Numbered from the stretch's first letter, positions 34,869-44,901 are shown. The stretch: DNA of 64,000 nucleotides from Pseudomonas mangrovi (GCF_003052585.1 NZ_QASN01000019.1:1-64000); one strand, 5' to 3'. Made by a program: numbers and translations. Notes: generated by a model not told the origin, from the sequence alone.

Positions 34869-35744
34869 GTGGAGTTCGTCCGCCGTCATATCGAAGCCCA
34901 GGTCCTGAGCCTGGGCGCCATTGCTCTGGGCCAGATCGATTTCACCCGACCAGCCGGCGACCCCGGCCTGTTCGGCCCCCAGGCAGCCTGCTGGCGGGTG
35001 CATGGCGACTTCACCTGCATGATGATCGGCGGCATTTCCGCGCTGCTGATGCAGGCACTGCACCCGCTGGCCCTGGCCGGCGTCTGGGATCATTCGAATT
35101 TTCGCCAGGACCTCATCGGCCGACTACGGCGCACCGGCCAGTTCATTTCCGGCACCACCTTCGCGGCCCGCCAGGACGCCGACTGGCTGATCGACAAGGT
35201 GCGCAAGGTTCACCTCAAGGTCGTCGGCACGGCGCCGGACGGACGCCCCTACGCAGCAAGCGATCCCGCCCTGCTGACCTGGGTCCACGTGGCCGAGGTT
35301 TCCAGCTTTCTCGCCGCCCATCTGCGCTATGCCCGCGACCCGCTCAAGGGCGTCGACCAGGACCGCTACTACGCGGAGGTCGCCTTGATCGCCGAGCGAC
35401 TCGGTGCCGAACAGGTCCCGCGATCCCGCGAAGAGATCGCCGCGTACCTGGAGGAAATCCGGCCCCAACTACTGTGCGACCAGCGCTCACTGGAGATACT
35501 GCAGATCCTGCGGCATGCGCCTGCACCTAGCGCCATGGCCGTACCGGTGGGCCGGCTTCTGCTCAATGCCGGCATCGATCTGTTGCCCGACTGGGCCCAG
35601 CACATGTTCGGACAACGCATCGGTCCGCTGCGCGGCACGCTGATTCATGCAGCGGTCCACAGCCTTGCACCGACCTTGCGCTGGGCCGTGCGTGGCGGCG
35701 CCTATCATCTGGCGCACCGGCGTCTGGGGCTGACTCCGCGCTGA
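34869..35744 (+). CDS. Oxygenase MpaB family protein (DUF2236)
   Basis: The 291-residue protein is of the DUF2236/MpaB group, related to latex-clearing protein and mycophenolic-acid biosynthesis enzymes, some of which bind heme b. Matching blocks are [44 protein letters not shown] and [16 protein letters not shown], with conserved histidines. The substrate is unknown. It starts at GTG 34869 with CAGGAGAG just upstream and follows acs by 42 bases, possibly in one transcript. Confidence 0.83.
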   Translation: MEFVRRHIEAQVLSLGAIALGQIDFTRPAGDPGLFGPQAACWRVHGDFTCMMIGGISALLMQALHPLALAGVWDHSNFRQDLIGRLRRTGQFISGTTFAARQDADWLIDKVRKVHLKVVGTAPDGRPYAASDPALLTWVHVAEVSSFLAAHLRYARDPLKGVDQDRYYAEVALIAERLGAEQVPRSREEIAAYLEEIRPQLLCDQRSLEILQILRHAPAPSAMAVPVGRLLLNAGIDLLPDWAQHMFGQRIGPLRGTLIHAAVHSLAPTLRWAVRGGAYHLAHRRLGLTPR

Positions 35745-35832
35745 ACACCTGTTTCACGACGGCTCACTATGCGACCATTGCCAGCCTTCCGGTCACCCGC
35801 CGACTCCTTTTCGTCTCCCTGAGGTCAATTCC

Positions 35833-37011
35833 ATGCGTGAAGTCGTCATCGTCGCCGCCACCCGCACCGCCATCGGCAGCTTCCAGGGCAGCCTGGCCAA
35901 CGTTCCAGCCGTGGAACTGGGCGCAGCAGTCATCCGTCGCCTGCTCGAGCAGACCGGCCTCGATGCGACGCAGGTCGATGAAGTGCTGCTCGGCCACGTA
36001 CTGACTGCAGGCGCGGGCCAGAACACCGCGCGCCAGGCGGCGATCCACGCGGGCCTACCGCACGCAGTCCCGGCCATGACCCTGAACAAGGTCTGCGGCT
36101 CGGGCCTCAAGGCGCTGCACCTGGCGACCCAGGCGATCCGCTGCGGTGACGCGGACGTCATCATCGCCGGCGGCATGGAGAGCATGAGTCTTGCGCCCTA
36201 CGTCATGCCGGCTGCGCGCACCGGCCTGCGCATGGGCCACGGCAAGCTGATCGACAGCATGATCCAGGATGGCCTGTGGGACGCCTTCAACGACTACCAC
36301 ATGGGCATTACCGCCGAGAACCTGGTTGAAAAGTACGGCATCAGCCGCGAGGAACAGGATGCCTTCGCTGCCGCCTCGCAGCAGAAGGCCGTTGCGGCCA
36401 TCGAAGCCGGCCGCTTCGCCGACGAGATCACCCCGATCCTGATCCCGCAGCGCAAGGGCGACCCGCTCGCCTTCGCCACCGACGAGCAGCCACGCGCCGG
36501 CACCACGGCCGAATCGCTGGGCAAGCTCAAGCCGGCGTTCAAGAAGGACGGCAGCGTCACCGCAGGCAACGCTTCCAGTCTCAACGACGGCGCCGCCGCC
36601 GTACTGCTGATGAGCGCTGACAAGGCCCAGGCACTGGGGCTGCCGGTGCTGGCGCGGATTGCCGCCTACGCCAACGCGGGCGTGGACCCGGCAATCATGG
36701 GTATCGGCCCGGTTTCGGCCACCCGCCGCTGCCTGGAAAAGGCCGGCTGGAGCCTCAAAGAACTCGACCTGATCGAGGCCAACGAAGCCTTCGCCGCCCA
36801 GGCGCTGAGCGTCGGTAAGGAACTGGGCTGGAGCGCGGAGAAGGTCAACGTCAATGGCGGCGCCATCGCCCTGGGCCACCCGATCGGCGCCTCGGGCTGC
36901 CGCGTGCTGGTCACCCTGCTGCACGAAATGATCCGCCGCGACGCCAAAAAGGGCCTGGCCACCCTCTGCATCGGCGGCGGCCAGGGCGTAGCGCTGGCCA
37001 TCGCCCGCTAA
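35833..37011 (+). CDS. atoB: Acetyl-CoA C-acetyltransferase (thiolase)
   Basis: The 392-residue biosynthetic-type thiolase condenses two acetyl-CoA to acetoacetyl-CoA, or runs in reverse for ketone-body use. Cys88 in [11 protein letters not shown] is the acyl-accepting cysteine; the second motif [25 protein letters not shown] holds the catalytic His and Cys, and [11 protein letters not shown] closes the protein. TGAGGTC precedes the ATG. There is no phaB or CoA-transferase gene alongside, so the pathway (PHB, acetoacetate or other) is open; the symbol is by family. Confidence 0.92.
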   Translation: MREVVIVAATRTAIGSFQGSLANVPAVELGAAVIRRLLEQTGLDATQVDEVLLGHVLTAGAGQNTARQAAIHAGLPHAVPAMTLNKVCGSGLKALHLATQAIRCGDADVIIAGGMESMSLAPYVMPAARTGLRMGHGKLIDSMIQDGLWDAFNDYHMGITAENLVEKYGISREEQDAFAAASQQKAVAAIEAGRFADEITPILIPQRKGDPLAFATDEQPRAGTTAESLGKLKPAFKKDGSVTAGNASSLNDGAAAVLLMSADKAQALGLPVLARIAAYANAGVDPAIMGIGPVSATRRCLEKAGWSLKELDLIEANEAFAAQALSVGKELGWSAEKVNVNGGAIALGHPIGASGCRVLVTLLHEMIRRDAKKGLATLCIGGGQGVALAIAR

Positions 37012-37026
37012 CATCAACCGCGGAAC

Positions 37027-37058
37027 GTAGGTTGGGCTGAGCACGGCGAAACCCAACG
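37027..37058. repeat. Short GTTGGG/CCCAAC hairpin repeat
   Basis: A stem GTTGGG (37031-37036) and CCCAAC (37052-37057) enclose the loop CTGAGCACGGCGAAA. Similar GTAGGTTGGG...CCCAAC elements are dispersed between genes in many gammaproteobacteria. I see one copy here and its function is unknown. Confidence 0.6.
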
Positions 37059-37112
37059 AGCGGACTACCGGCCATCTCGATACCGCCACAAACCACCGCA
37101 AACCGTAATAGA

Positions 37113-37138
37113 ACGCCGGCCAAGCGCCGGCGTTTTTC
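37113..37138 (+). terminator. Thiolase terminator
   Basis: The stem CGCCGGC/GCCGGCG with a 5-base loop is followed by TTTTT, 100 bases after the thiolase stop. Confidence 0.82.
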
Positions 37139-37178
37139 TTGCTAGACTCTGCGCCCTCCCGTTCCGAGACCCCCGCGA

Positions 37179-38195
37179 ATGTCCTCTCTCGCTCAGGCGC
37201 TGCACGCCGCGCTCGACCGTCGCGCCCCCCTGTTCGATCAGCTGCAGCAGCAGGGGACGGACTGTTATCGCCTGTTCCACGGCAGCCAGGAAGGCGCGCC
37301 GGGCTTGACCCTGGACCGCTACGGCGAGCAACTGATGGTGCAGAGTTTTCACGCTGTGCTCGATCAGGCCGAGCTGCTCAGGCTCTGGGAACAGGTAAAG
37401 ATCTTCCTCGGGCTGGACCTGCGACTGGTCTACAACGACCGCTCCGGCGGCAATTCGCGCATCGACCGCAGCGACCCCGTCTACCAGGCCGACGCCGCGG
37501 CGCTGGAGGATCTGATCGGACGTGAATGGGGCCTCGCCTATCGGGTGCGCGCTCGCCATGCCGGGCAGGACCCGCTGCTGTTCCTCGACCTGCGCAACGC
37601 CCGCGGCTGGGTCAGGCAGAACAGCACCGGCCGCTCGGTACTGAACCTGTTCGCCTACACCTGCGGGGTCGGCCTCTGTGCCGCGGCCGGTGGTGCCGGC
37701 GAGGTGCTCAATCTGGATTTTGCCGAGGGCAACCTAGCGGTCGGCAAGGAGAACGGCGAGCTCAATCCGCAATTGCCGAAGATGCAGTTCCTGCAATCGG
37801 ACTACTTCCCCGCCATCCGCCAGCTCGCCGGCCTGCCCATCACCACGCGGCGCGGCCAGAAGCTGCCGTCCTATCCACGTGTCGCCCAACGCCAGTTCGA
37901 TCTGGTGTTCCTCGATCCGCCTGCCTGGGCGCGCAGCGCCTTCGGCACCGTGGATCTGGCACGCGACTACCAGAGCCTGCTCAAACCGGCACTGCTGGCC
38001 ACCGCAGACGATGGTGTGCTGGTCTGCTGCAACAACCTGGCAAAGGTATCCATGGATGAGTGGCGCGACCAGGTCCTGCGCTGCGCCAGCAAGATCGGTC
38101 GCCCGGTGCGTGATTGGGAACAGCTGTCCCCTGCCGCAGATTTCCCCTCCAATGACGGTCGTCCTCCGCTGAAAACGTTGATCCTGAGACTTTGA
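37179..38195 (+). CDS. Class I SAM methyltransferase, RlmI/RlmK-like
   Basis: The 338-residue protein belongs to COG1092, which includes the 23S rRNA cytosine methyltransferases. An N-terminal substrate-binding region (GAPGLTLDRYGEQLMVQSF) precedes a Rossmann domain with motif I VLNLFAYTCGVGLCAAAGGAGEVLNLD and the catalytic-region motif LVFLDPPAWARS. It lacks a clear PUA domain, so the target (rRNA or otherwise) is uncertain. The ATG is preceded by CCGCGA, so the ribosome site is weak. Confidence 0.85.
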   Translation: MSSLAQALHAALDRRAPLFDQLQQQGTDCYRLFHGSQEGAPGLTLDRYGEQLMVQSFHAVLDQAELLRLWEQVKIFLGLDLRLVYNDRSGGNSRIDRSDPVYQADAAALEDLIGREWGLAYRVRARHAGQDPLLFLDLRNARGWVRQNSTGRSVLNLFAYTCGVGLCAAAGGAGEVLNLDFAEGNLAVGKENGELNPQLPKMQFLQSDYFPAIRQLAGLPITTRRGQKLPSYPRVAQRQFDLVFLDPPAWARSAFGTVDLARDYQSLLKPALLATADDGVLVCCNNLAKVSMDEWRDQVLRCASKIGRPVRDWEQLSPAADFPSNDGRPPLKTLILRL

Positions 38196-38272
38196 ACGCA
38201 GCCTGAGGGCGGCGTGGAACCGGGCGCTCGTGCCATACTCCAACGCACCCAAGGGACCAGGTTCAGTCTTCC

Positions 38273-41146
38273 ATGCCTACCGCTCTAACGCGCGCACTCA
38301 AGGTGCTGGCGCTTGCCCTGATCTGCTACTGCCTGCTCGGCTTTCTGATTCTGCCGGGCATGATCCAGCGTATCGCCAGCCAGCAACTGGCCGAGCGCGC
38401 GCTGGTGCCTACCCAGCTCGAACGCATCGAATTCAATCCCTTCTCCCTGCAGTTGCGGATCCACGGATTCCGTCTGGGGGAGGCAGCACAGCCGCAGGTT
38501 TCACTGCGCCAGCTGGATCTCGACCTGCAGCTGGAAAGTCTCTGGCGTGGTGCATTGATCCTGCAGGAAGTGCGACTGAGCGAGCCGCATGTCGAGGTAC
38601 TGCTGGACAAGAACGGCACGCTCAACCTGTCCCGGCTGTTTCGCCCTGCCGCCGAGCCAAAGCCTGTAGCGCAGACAGACGAGCAGCCTTTCCCTCTGCG
38701 ACTGGAACGTCTGCTCTTGGAGGACGGCCGTTTTCGCTTCCATGATCGACGACCAAGCGAAGCCATCGAATTCGCCTATCAGGATCTGCAGCTGACCCTG
38801 AACAACCTCAGCACTCTCGTCGAGGACAATGCCGACCTGCAGCTGAGCGCAAACGGACCCAATGGCGGTCGTCTCGAGTGGCAGGGCGAGGTCAGCCTGG
38901 TGCCCCTGGCATCGCGGGGATCGCTCAGCCTCAAGGATGGCCAGCTCAAGGCCATCTGGCCCTATGTGCGCGATGCCGTAGCACTCGATCTTCAGGATGG
39001 CGTACTCAGTGCGAGCACCGACTATCGCTTCAGCCTGAACGAAGGCACCGAGCTGACGCTGGACAAGCTGGTGATCAGCCTGGCGCCCTTGGCCATCAAC
39101 GCGGATGGCAAGCCTCTGTTGCAGCTCGAGCGCCTGGACATCAGCGACAGCTCCCTCGATCTGGCCAAGAAACAACTGCGCATTGGCCAGGTTCGCAGCC
39201 AGAAGCTGCAGGCCTGGGCCGCGCGTGAAGCGGACGGCACAATCGACTGGCAGAAACTGCTCACCCCCCGCAACCCGGAGCAACCTGTCGCCGAAAGCGA
39301 TGAGGAGACGGCCGAGGAGAAACCCTGGCAGGTTGTCCTGGCCGACGCCCAGTTGCGTGACTACCGCCTGCATCTGACCGATCGCGTGCCCCGCTCGCCG
39401 GTAGAACTGCTGGTCGGGCCACTTGACCTGGACCTGAAAGACTTCTCCAGCAGCGGCGAGCGTCCTTTCGGGCTCACACTGAAATCCGGCCTCGGCAAAC
39501 AGGGCTCGCTCAACGCGGGAGGCACGGTTCAGCTGCAGCCCTTCAGCACCGAGCTGGACCTGCAGACCCAAGGTGTGGACCTGCGCCTGGCGCAAGCCTA
39601 TCTGGAGCCCTTCGTGCGGCTTGAGTTGCGCAGTGGACTGCTCGACAGCCAACTGAAGATCATCGCATCCCAGACCGAGGAACTGACCCTGAGTGTCGAC
39701 GGCCGTGCCGACATCAACCAGCTGCATACCCTCGATACCCTGCGCCAGCGCGACTTCGTCAAATGGCCACGCCTGGCCCTGGAGGGCATTGCCTACCGGC
39801 ATGGCAAGAGCCTGGGCATCGAGACAGTGCAATTCGAACAACCCTATGTCCGCTTCGTGATCAACGAGGATCGCAGCACCAACATCAGCGAATTGCTCGT
39901 GCCACAGCCGCAGACCGCCACCGCGCCCGCCAGCGACACCACGCCCCTGGCGCTGCGCATAGGCGCCATCAAGATCCGCAACGGTTCCGGACACTTTGCC
40001 GACTTCAGCCTGCGGCCGGCGTTCGCCACCGCCGTGCAGGAGCTCAATGGCGAGATAGGGACCCTCGACAATCGCAGCAAGCAGTCGGCGAAAGTCGATA
40101 TCAAGGGCAAGGTTGATCGCTATGCGCCCGTCAGCATCAGTGGCGAGTTGACGCCGTTTGACCCCTTGCAGACGCTCGACATCGCCACCCGCTTCAAGCA
40201 TGTCGAGCTGACCACCTTGACGCCCTACTCCGGCAAGTTCGCCGGTTACCGCATTCGCAAGGGCCGCCTCAATCTCGACCTGCACTACCGCATCAACGGC
40301 GGCCGACTGGAAGCACGCAACCAGGTGGTACTGGAACAGTTGCAGCTGGGCGAGCGCGTCGACAGCCCGGACGCAGTGGATCTGCCGATACGCCTGGCGG
40401 TCGCCCTGCTCAAGGACAGCCAGGGCAACATCGACATCGACCTGCCGGTGAGCGGTGACCTCAATGATCCGCAGTTCAGCGTGATGCCGATCGTCTGGCA
40501 GACGCTGCGCAATCTGGTGGTACGCGCCGCCAAGGCGCCGTTCAAGTTCATCGGCGGGCTGGCCGGTGCAGGCGACACCGACCTCAGCCAGGTTCACTTC
40601 GTCGCCGGCGAAGAAAGCCTGGACGACTCCGCACGCCAAAAGCTGGACATGCTCGCCAGAGCGCTTACTGAACGCCCTACCCTGCGCCTGGAGATCGAGG
40701 GCAGCGCATCTCTGGCCAGCGATGGCCCGAGCCTCGCCCAGATGCGTCTGGAGCGGGAATTCCAGAGCACCTACTACCGCATGCTGCAGCGCCGCGGCGA
40801 CAGCGTCCCGGCCAGCGAGGACATGCTCGAAGTACCTGCGCGCGACAAGGACATTCTGCTCGAGGGTATCTATCGCAGTCGCCTCAATCAGCAGCCTCCT
40901 GCCGAATGGGCCGAACTCGACAACGACGAACGCCATGCACAGATGCGCCGTGCGCTGCTTTCCAGCTGGGCCAGCAGCAAGGCGCTTGCTCGCCGACTGG
41001 CGCAGCGTCGCGCCGCGGAAATCAAGCAGTACCTGGTCGAACAGGGGCAACTGGCCAGCGAGCGGGTCTATCTGATGGATGTGACGCTGGTCGATGCCGA
41101 AACCGACGGGCGTATCTCTACCACCCTGCATCTGGGCGCCGAGTGA
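38273..41146 (+). CDS. DUF748 family envelope protein (AsmA-like) with OmpA-like C-terminus
   Basis: The 957-residue protein has one N-terminal membrane segment (ALALICYCLLGFLILPGMI) and a long periplasmic region of repeated beta-rich units, as in DUF748/AsmA-like proteins now thought to bridge lipids between membranes. The last 180 residues look OmpA-like (VHFVAGEESLDDSARQKLDMLARALTE; RRLAQRRAAEIKQYLVEQG), which could bind peptidoglycan. The lipid-transfer role is family-based inference. The start is the ATG at 38273; ribosome site not obvious. Confidence 0.85.
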   Translation: MPTALTRALKVLALALICYCLLGFLILPGMIQRIASQQLAERALVPTQLERIEFNPFSLQLRIHGFRLGEAAQPQVSLRQLDLDLQLESLWRGALILQEVRLSEPHVEVLLDKNGTLNLSRLFRPAAEPKPVAQTDEQPFPLRLERLLLEDGRFRFHDRRPSEAIEFAYQDLQLTLNNLSTLVEDNADLQLSANGPNGGRLEWQGEVSLVPLASRGSLSLKDGQLKAIWPYVRDAVALDLQDGVLSASTDYRFSLNEGTELTLDKLVISLAPLAINADGKPLLQLERLDISDSSLDLAKKQLRIGQVRSQKLQAWAAREADGTIDWQKLLTPRNPEQPVAESDEETAEEKPWQVVLADAQLRDYRLHLTDRVPRSPVELLVGPLDLDLKDFSSSGERPFGLTLKSGLGKQGSLNAGGTVQLQPFSTELDLQTQGVDLRLAQAYLEPFVRLELRSGLLDSQLKIIASQTEELTLSVDGRADINQLHTLDTLRQRDFVKWPRLALEGIAYRHGKSLGIETVQFEQPYVRFVINEDRSTNISELLVPQPQTATAPASDTTPLALRIGAIKIRNGSGHFADFSLRPAFATAVQELNGEIGTLDNRSKQSAKVDIKGKVDRYAPVSISGELTPFDPLQTLDIATRFKHVELTTLTPYSGKFAGYRIRKGRLNLDLHYRINGGRLEARNQVVLEQLQLGERVDSPDAVDLPIRLAVALLKDSQGNIDIDLPVSGDLNDPQFSVMPIVWQTLRNLVVRAAKAPFKFIGGLAGAGDTDLSQVHFVAGEESLDDSARQKLDMLARALTERPTLRLEIEGSASLASDGPSLAQMRLEREFQSTYYRMLQRRGDSVPASEDMLEVPARDKDILLEGIYRSRLNQQPPAEWAELDNDERHAQMRRALLSSWASSKALARRLAQRRAAEIKQYLVEQGQLASERVYLMDVTLVDAETDGRISTTLHLGAE

Positions 41147-41153
41147 GGTTGCG

Positions 41154-41444
41154 ATGAGCAAGTGGCTTGCTGGTCTGGCACTACTGATGACCAGCCTGGG
41201 TGCGAACGCTGACACCATGCGCTGCGGCAGCACGCTGGTCTCGGTCGGCGATCGAGCCTTCGAGGTGCTGCGCAAGTGCGGCGAGCCAGACCAGCGCGAT
41301 GAGGTCGGCTACCTGCTGGGCGGCTATGATCGCCGTGAACTGCGCGTCGACGAGTGGATCTATGGACCGCGCAACGGCATGCTCAGCATCCTCACCTTCG
41401 AAGGCAATCGTCTGGTCCGTATCGAGACCCAGCGCGCCAACTGA
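41154..41444 (+). CDS. DUF2845 periplasmic protein, copy 1
   Basis: The 96-residue secreted protein has a signal peptide ending LGANA (near residue 20) and a mature DUF2845 domain: MRCGSTLVSVGDRAFEVLRKCGEPDQRDE...EWIYGPRNGML. Its two cysteines (RCGS and KCGE) could form a disulfide. The function of the family is unknown. GAGGTTGCG precedes the ATG, 7 bases after the DUF748 stop, so the two are probably co-transcribed. It is closely related to the next gene. Confidence 0.85.
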   Translation: MSKWLAGLALLMTSLGANADTMRCGSTLVSVGDRAFEVLRKCGEPDQRDEVGYLLGGYDRRELRVDEWIYGPRNGMLSILTFEGNRLVRIETQRAN

Positions 41445-41521
41445 TTTTCAGCCGAGCTGCCTCGATCACTTCCCCGACAGGTACTGCCGAGTGTCCGCCT
41501 TGGCAGCCAGGAGATTTCAGC

Positions 41522-41824
41522 ATGACCCGACTCGCCTGCGCTCTCGTGCTATGCAGCCTGCCCTGGCAACTCCAGGCGGCCTCGACACTACGCTGCGGCA
41601 GCGACCTGGTCAGCCTGGGAGATCCGGCAGCGGTGGTGGCGAGCAAGTGTGGCGAGCCGGTAACGCGTGACTTTCTTGGCTACCGCGAACGCCAGGATGA
41701 ATGGGGTTTCTTCAATGAGGTCGCGGTGGAGGAATGGACTTACGGCCCACGCAACGGCATGTACCAGTTCCTGCGCTTCGAAGGCAATCGCCTGACACGG
41801 ATCCAGAGCAAGCGCGGCAACTGA
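41522..41824 (+). CDS. DUF2845 periplasmic protein, copy 2
   Basis: A 100-residue paralogue of the preceding gene: signal peptide ending QLQAA, then TLRCGSDLVSLGDPAAVVASKCGEP...EEWTYGPRNGMYQFLRFEGNRLTRI. The two cysteines and the W(T/I)YGPRNGM block are shared. CAGGAG lies 8 bases upstream. Longer in-frame sequence belongs to the 3' end of copy 1 in another frame and was left out. The pair looks like a tandem duplication. Confidence 0.85.
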   Translation: MTRLACALVLCSLPWQLQAASTLRCGSDLVSLGDPAAVVASKCGEPVTRDFLGYRERQDEWGFFNEVAVEEWTYGPRNGMYQFLRFEGNRLTRIQSKRGN

Positions 41825-41907
41825 GCAGGACGCGTGATGGCGAGTCGCCGCCCTGGTGACAACTGTCGAGACCGGCAACCAGCCTTGCGGATTGCCCCGG
41901 CACACAT

Positions 41908-41941
41908 GAAGAAAGCCCGCACGGCTTGCGCCGTGCGGGCT
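41908..41941 (-). terminator. Terminator of the BON gene
   Basis: The stem AGCCCGCACGGC/GCCGTGCGGGCT with a 4-base loop is followed on the minus strand by TTTCTTC. It may also limit read-through from the DUF2845 gene on the plus strand. Confidence 0.8.
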
Positions 41942-41959
41942 CGGTTGAATCCGCGAAAC

Positions 41960-42337
41960 TTACTCGCTAGATTTCAGGCCATCGGCCGAGACGTCACGAA
42001 CGCCTTCGATGGCGCGGGCCTTCTCGACGGCCAGGTCACGCTCGGCATCGCTGGGCACTACGCCGGACAGCGATACCACGCCCTGATTGGTTTCTACCTT
42101 GATGTCCAGGCCGCTGATGCTGTCATCGGCCAGGAAGCTGGACTTCACCTTGCTGGTGATCCAGGTATCGGAAACGGCATCTCCAGCCTTGTCCATCTTG
42201 TCACCCGCCAGCATCAGCGGCGCGGAGGTAGCTTGCTGGGCAGTATTCTCGGCCAGAGCAACCTGGCTGACGGAAAGGCTCAGGGCGGAAGCAGCCAGGG
42301 CGGCAAGGGTCCATTTCTTATTGAATACGGTGGTCAT
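41960..42337 (-). CDS. BON domain periplasmic protein
   Basis: The 125-residue secreted protein has a signal peptide ending SQVALA and one BON domain (SDTWITSKVKSSFLADDSISGLDIKVETNQGVVSLSGVVPSDAERDLAVEKARAIEGVRDV), like one half of the osmotically induced OsmY. BON domains contact membranes. I chose ATG 42337, 7 bases from AGGAG; the ATG at 42343 is too close to it. A 250-base AT-rich region upstream separates it from pnp. Confidence 0.88.
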   Translation of the reverse strand: MTTVFNKKWTLAALAASALSLSVSQVALAENTAQQATSAPLMLAGDKMDKAGDAVSDTWITSKVKSSFLADDSISGLDIKVETNQGVVSLSGVVPSDAERDLAVEKARAIEGVRDVSADGLKSSE

Positions 42338-42427
42338 GGTCATTCTCCTGTTTTTCTGGATGTCCGCAGCCATGCAGCGCTGCAGTAACAGGACTATTGC
42401 AGACCCCGTGCCAGCTTTTTACAATGC

Positions 42428-42442
42428 AAATAACTGTTATTT
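42428..42442. promoter_or_regulatory. AT-rich palindrome upstream of the BON gene
   Basis: AAATAAC, one base, GTTATTT forms a perfect 7-bp inverted repeat about 90 bases upstream of the BON start in an AT-rich patch. It could be an operator; the protein is unknown. Confidence 0.35.
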
Positions 42443-42585
42443 TTCAAACACTTAAACTGACAACCCGAAGACCGCTTGTCTTGCACATTGCACGTCGCGC
42501 CCATCGCAACATGCAAACTGCATGAAAACGCTCTGAAGAATCAGGAGGGATTCTGCTGCGACGGCGACGATCTGGATAGGCAACG

Positions 42586-42612
42586 AAAAAGGGCCCCGAA
42601 GGGCCCTTTCTC
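42586..42612 (-). terminator. pnp terminator
   Basis: The stem AAAGGGCCC/GGGCCCTTT with a TTCG loop is followed by a T tract on the minus strand, 14 bases past the pnp stop. Confidence 0.88.
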
Positions 42613-42625
42613 ATGACTGCTCGAC

Positions 42626-44731
42626 TCAGACGCCGGAGGCTTCCGCCGCCGCGACATCCTTGATCGACAGCTTGATACGGCCGCGGTTGTCCACGTCCAG
42701 AACCAGCACCTTCACTTCCTGGCCTTCCTTGAGGATGTCGGTGACTTTCTCGACACGCTGATCGCTCAGCATCGAGATGTGCACCAGACCATCCTTGCCC
42801 GGCAGGATGTTGACGAAAGCGCCGAAGTCGACGATGCGCTCGACGCGACCGACATAGATCTTGCCGATCTCGGCTTCGGCAGTAATGCCCAGCACGCGCT
42901 GCCTGGCCGCTTCGGCCGCTTCCTTGGTCTCGCCGAAGATCTTGATCGAGCCATCATCTTCGATGTCGATGGAGGCCTTGGTCTCTTCGCAGATACCACG
43001 GATGGTCGCGCCACCCTTGCCGATCACGTCGCGGATCTTGTCCTGGTCGATCTTCATCGCAATCATGGTCGGCGCATTGGCCGACAGCTCGCTGCGCGAC
43101 TGGGAGATGACCTGGTTCATCTGGCCGAGGATGTTCAGGCGAGCTTCCAGCGCCTGCTCCAGCGCCTGCTCCATGATCTCTTCGGTGATGCCCTGGATCT
43201 TGATGTCCATCTGCAGCGCGGTGACGCCCTTGGCGGTACCGGCCACCTTGAAGTCCATGTCGCCCAGATGATCTTCGTCCCCGAGGATGTCGGTCAGGAC
43301 GGCAAACTTGTCGCCTTCCTTGACCAGGCCCATGGCGATACCGGCGACCGGCGCCTTCATCGGCACACCGGCGTCCATCAGGGCCAGCGAGGCACCACAG
43401 ACCGACGCCATGGAGCTGGAACCGTTGGACTCGGTGATCTCCGAAACCACGCGGATGGTGTAGGGGAACTCGTCGGCGCTCGGCAGCATGGCGGCAACGG
43501 AGCGGCGGGCCAGACGGCCGTGGCCGATTTCGCGGCGACCGGTAGCGCCCATGCGACCACACTCACCGACCGAATAGGGCGGGAAGTTGTAGTGCAGCAT
43601 GAAGGGGTCTTTCTTCTCGCCTTCGAGGGTATCGAGCAGTTGCGCGTCACGGGCGGTGCCGAGGGTGGCAACCACCAGCGCTTGGGTTTCGCCACGGGTG
43701 AACAGTGCCGAGCCGTGGGTCTTGTCGAGCACGCCGACTTCGATGTTCAGACCGCGAACGGTACGGGTGTCGCGGCCGTCGATACGCGGCTTGCCGTTGA
43801 CGATGTTCTCGCGCACGGTGCGGTATTCGATCTCGCCGAAGGCATCCTTGACCTCGCCTGCGGACGGCTGGCCTTCCTCACCGGAGAACTTGGCAACCAC
43901 CTGGTCCTTCAGCTCGCCGAGGCGCGCATAGCGGTCCTGCTTGATGGTGATGGTGTAGGCCTGGGAGATGGCTTCGCCGAACTCGCTGCGGATGGCCGAC
44001 AGCAGGGCGGTGTTTTCCGCTTTCGGCTGCCAGTCCCAGGTCGGCTTGGCCGCTTCGGCCGCCAGCTCGGTAACGGCCTGAATCACGGCCTGGAACTCGT
44101 CGTGGGCGAAGAGTACGGCGCCGAGCATCTGGTCTTCGGTCAGCTCTTTGGCTTCGGATTCAACCATCAGCACGGCGTCTTTGGTGCCGGCCACGACCAT
44201 GTCCAGGCTGGAGGCCTTGAGCTGCTCGTAGGTCGGGTTCAGCAGGTAGCCGGTTTCCGGGTGGAAGGCGACGCGCGCGGCACCGATCGGACCGTTGAAC
44301 GGGATGCCGGAGATGGCCAGGGCCGCCGAGGTACCGATCATCGCAGCGATGTCCGGATCGGTCTTCTTGCTGGTGGAGACGACGGTGCAGATGACCTGCA
44401 CTTCATTCTGGAAGCCTTCCGGGAACAGCGGGCGGATCGGCCGATCGATCAGGCGCGAGGTCAGGGTTTCCTTCTCGGAAGGACGCGCCTCGCGCTTGAA
44501 GAAGCCGCCGGGAATCTTGCCGGCAGCGTAGGTTTTTTCCTGGTAGTGGACCGACAGCGGGAAAAAGCCCTTGCTCGGGTCGGCGGACTTGGCACCGGTG
44601 ACTGCGACCAGCACGGTCACGTCGTTGTCAACGGTGACCAGCACGGCGCCGGAGGCCTGACGGGCGATACGGCCTGTCTCGAGGGTGACGGTCGACTGAC
44701 CGAATTGGAATTTCTTGATTACCGGGTTCAC
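42626..44731 (-). CDS. pnp: Polynucleotide phosphorylase
   Basis: PNPase is the phosphorolytic 3'-5' exoribonuclease of the degradosome and also acts with Hfq on sRNAs. The 701-residue protein has two RNase PH domains ([39 protein letters not shown]), a KH domain ([25 protein letters not shown]) and an S1 domain ([33 protein letters not shown]). It starts at GTG 44731 ([11 protein letters not shown]), the family start; the upstream ATG only adds unrelated residues. It follows rpsO. Confidence 0.97.
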   Translation of the reverse strand: MNPVIKKFQFGQSTVTLETGRIARQASGAVLVTVDNDVTVLVAVTGAKSADPSKGFFPLSVHYQEKTYAAGKIPGGFFKREARPSEKETLTSRLIDRPIRPLFPEGFQNEVQVICTVVSTSKKTDPDIAAMIGTSAALAISGIPFNGPIGAARVAFHPETGYLLNPTYEQLKASSLDMVVAGTKDAVLMVESEAKELTEDQMLGAVLFAHDEFQAVIQAVTELAAEAAKPTWDWQPKAENTALLSAIRSEFGEAISQAYTITIKQDRYARLGELKDQVVAKFSGEEGQPSAGEVKDAFGEIEYRTVRENIVNGKPRIDGRDTRTVRGLNIEVGVLDKTHGSALFTRGETQALVVATLGTARDAQLLDTLEGEKKDPFMLHYNFPPYSVGECGRMGATGRREIGHGRLARRSVAAMLPSADEFPYTIRVVSEITESNGSSSMASVCGASLALMDAGVPMKAPVAGIAMGLVKEGDKFAVLTDILGDEDHLGDMDFKVAGTAKGVTALQMDIKIQGITEEIMEQALEQALEARLNILGQMNQVISQSRSELSANAPTMIAMKIDQDKIRDVIGKGGATIRGICEETKASIDIEDDGSIKIFGETKEAAEAARQRVLGITAEAEIGKIYVGRVERIVDFGAFVNILPGKDGLVHISMLSDQRVEKVTDILKEGQEVKVLVLDVDNRGRIKLSIKDVAAAEASGV

Positions 44732-44810
44732 GGTGTCTTCCTTCTCTATGTTGCCTTTGGGGAAATCTGAAGAGAAAACGGGAGTCGGACCCGCAGTCCC
44801 CTCGAAAGCC

Positions 44811-44892
44811 AAAAAGCTGGAAGCCCGAAGCTGGCGGCCGGGGCTAGCCCCGATCCTGCAACTTCAAACTCCCAGCTTCCGACTTCCAGCTC
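44811..44892 (-). terminator. Long hairpin between rpsO and pnp
   Basis: Arms AGCTGGAAG...GAAGCTGG (44815-44832) pair with CCAGCTTC...CTTCCAGCT (44872-44891) and enclose a GGGGCTAGCCCC palindrome. On the minus strand the structure ends in CTTTTTGG, so it can act as the rpsO terminator or as an RNase III-type processing hairpin for rpsO-pnp. Confidence 0.7.
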
Positions 44893-44901
44893 TGCTACGT
44901 C

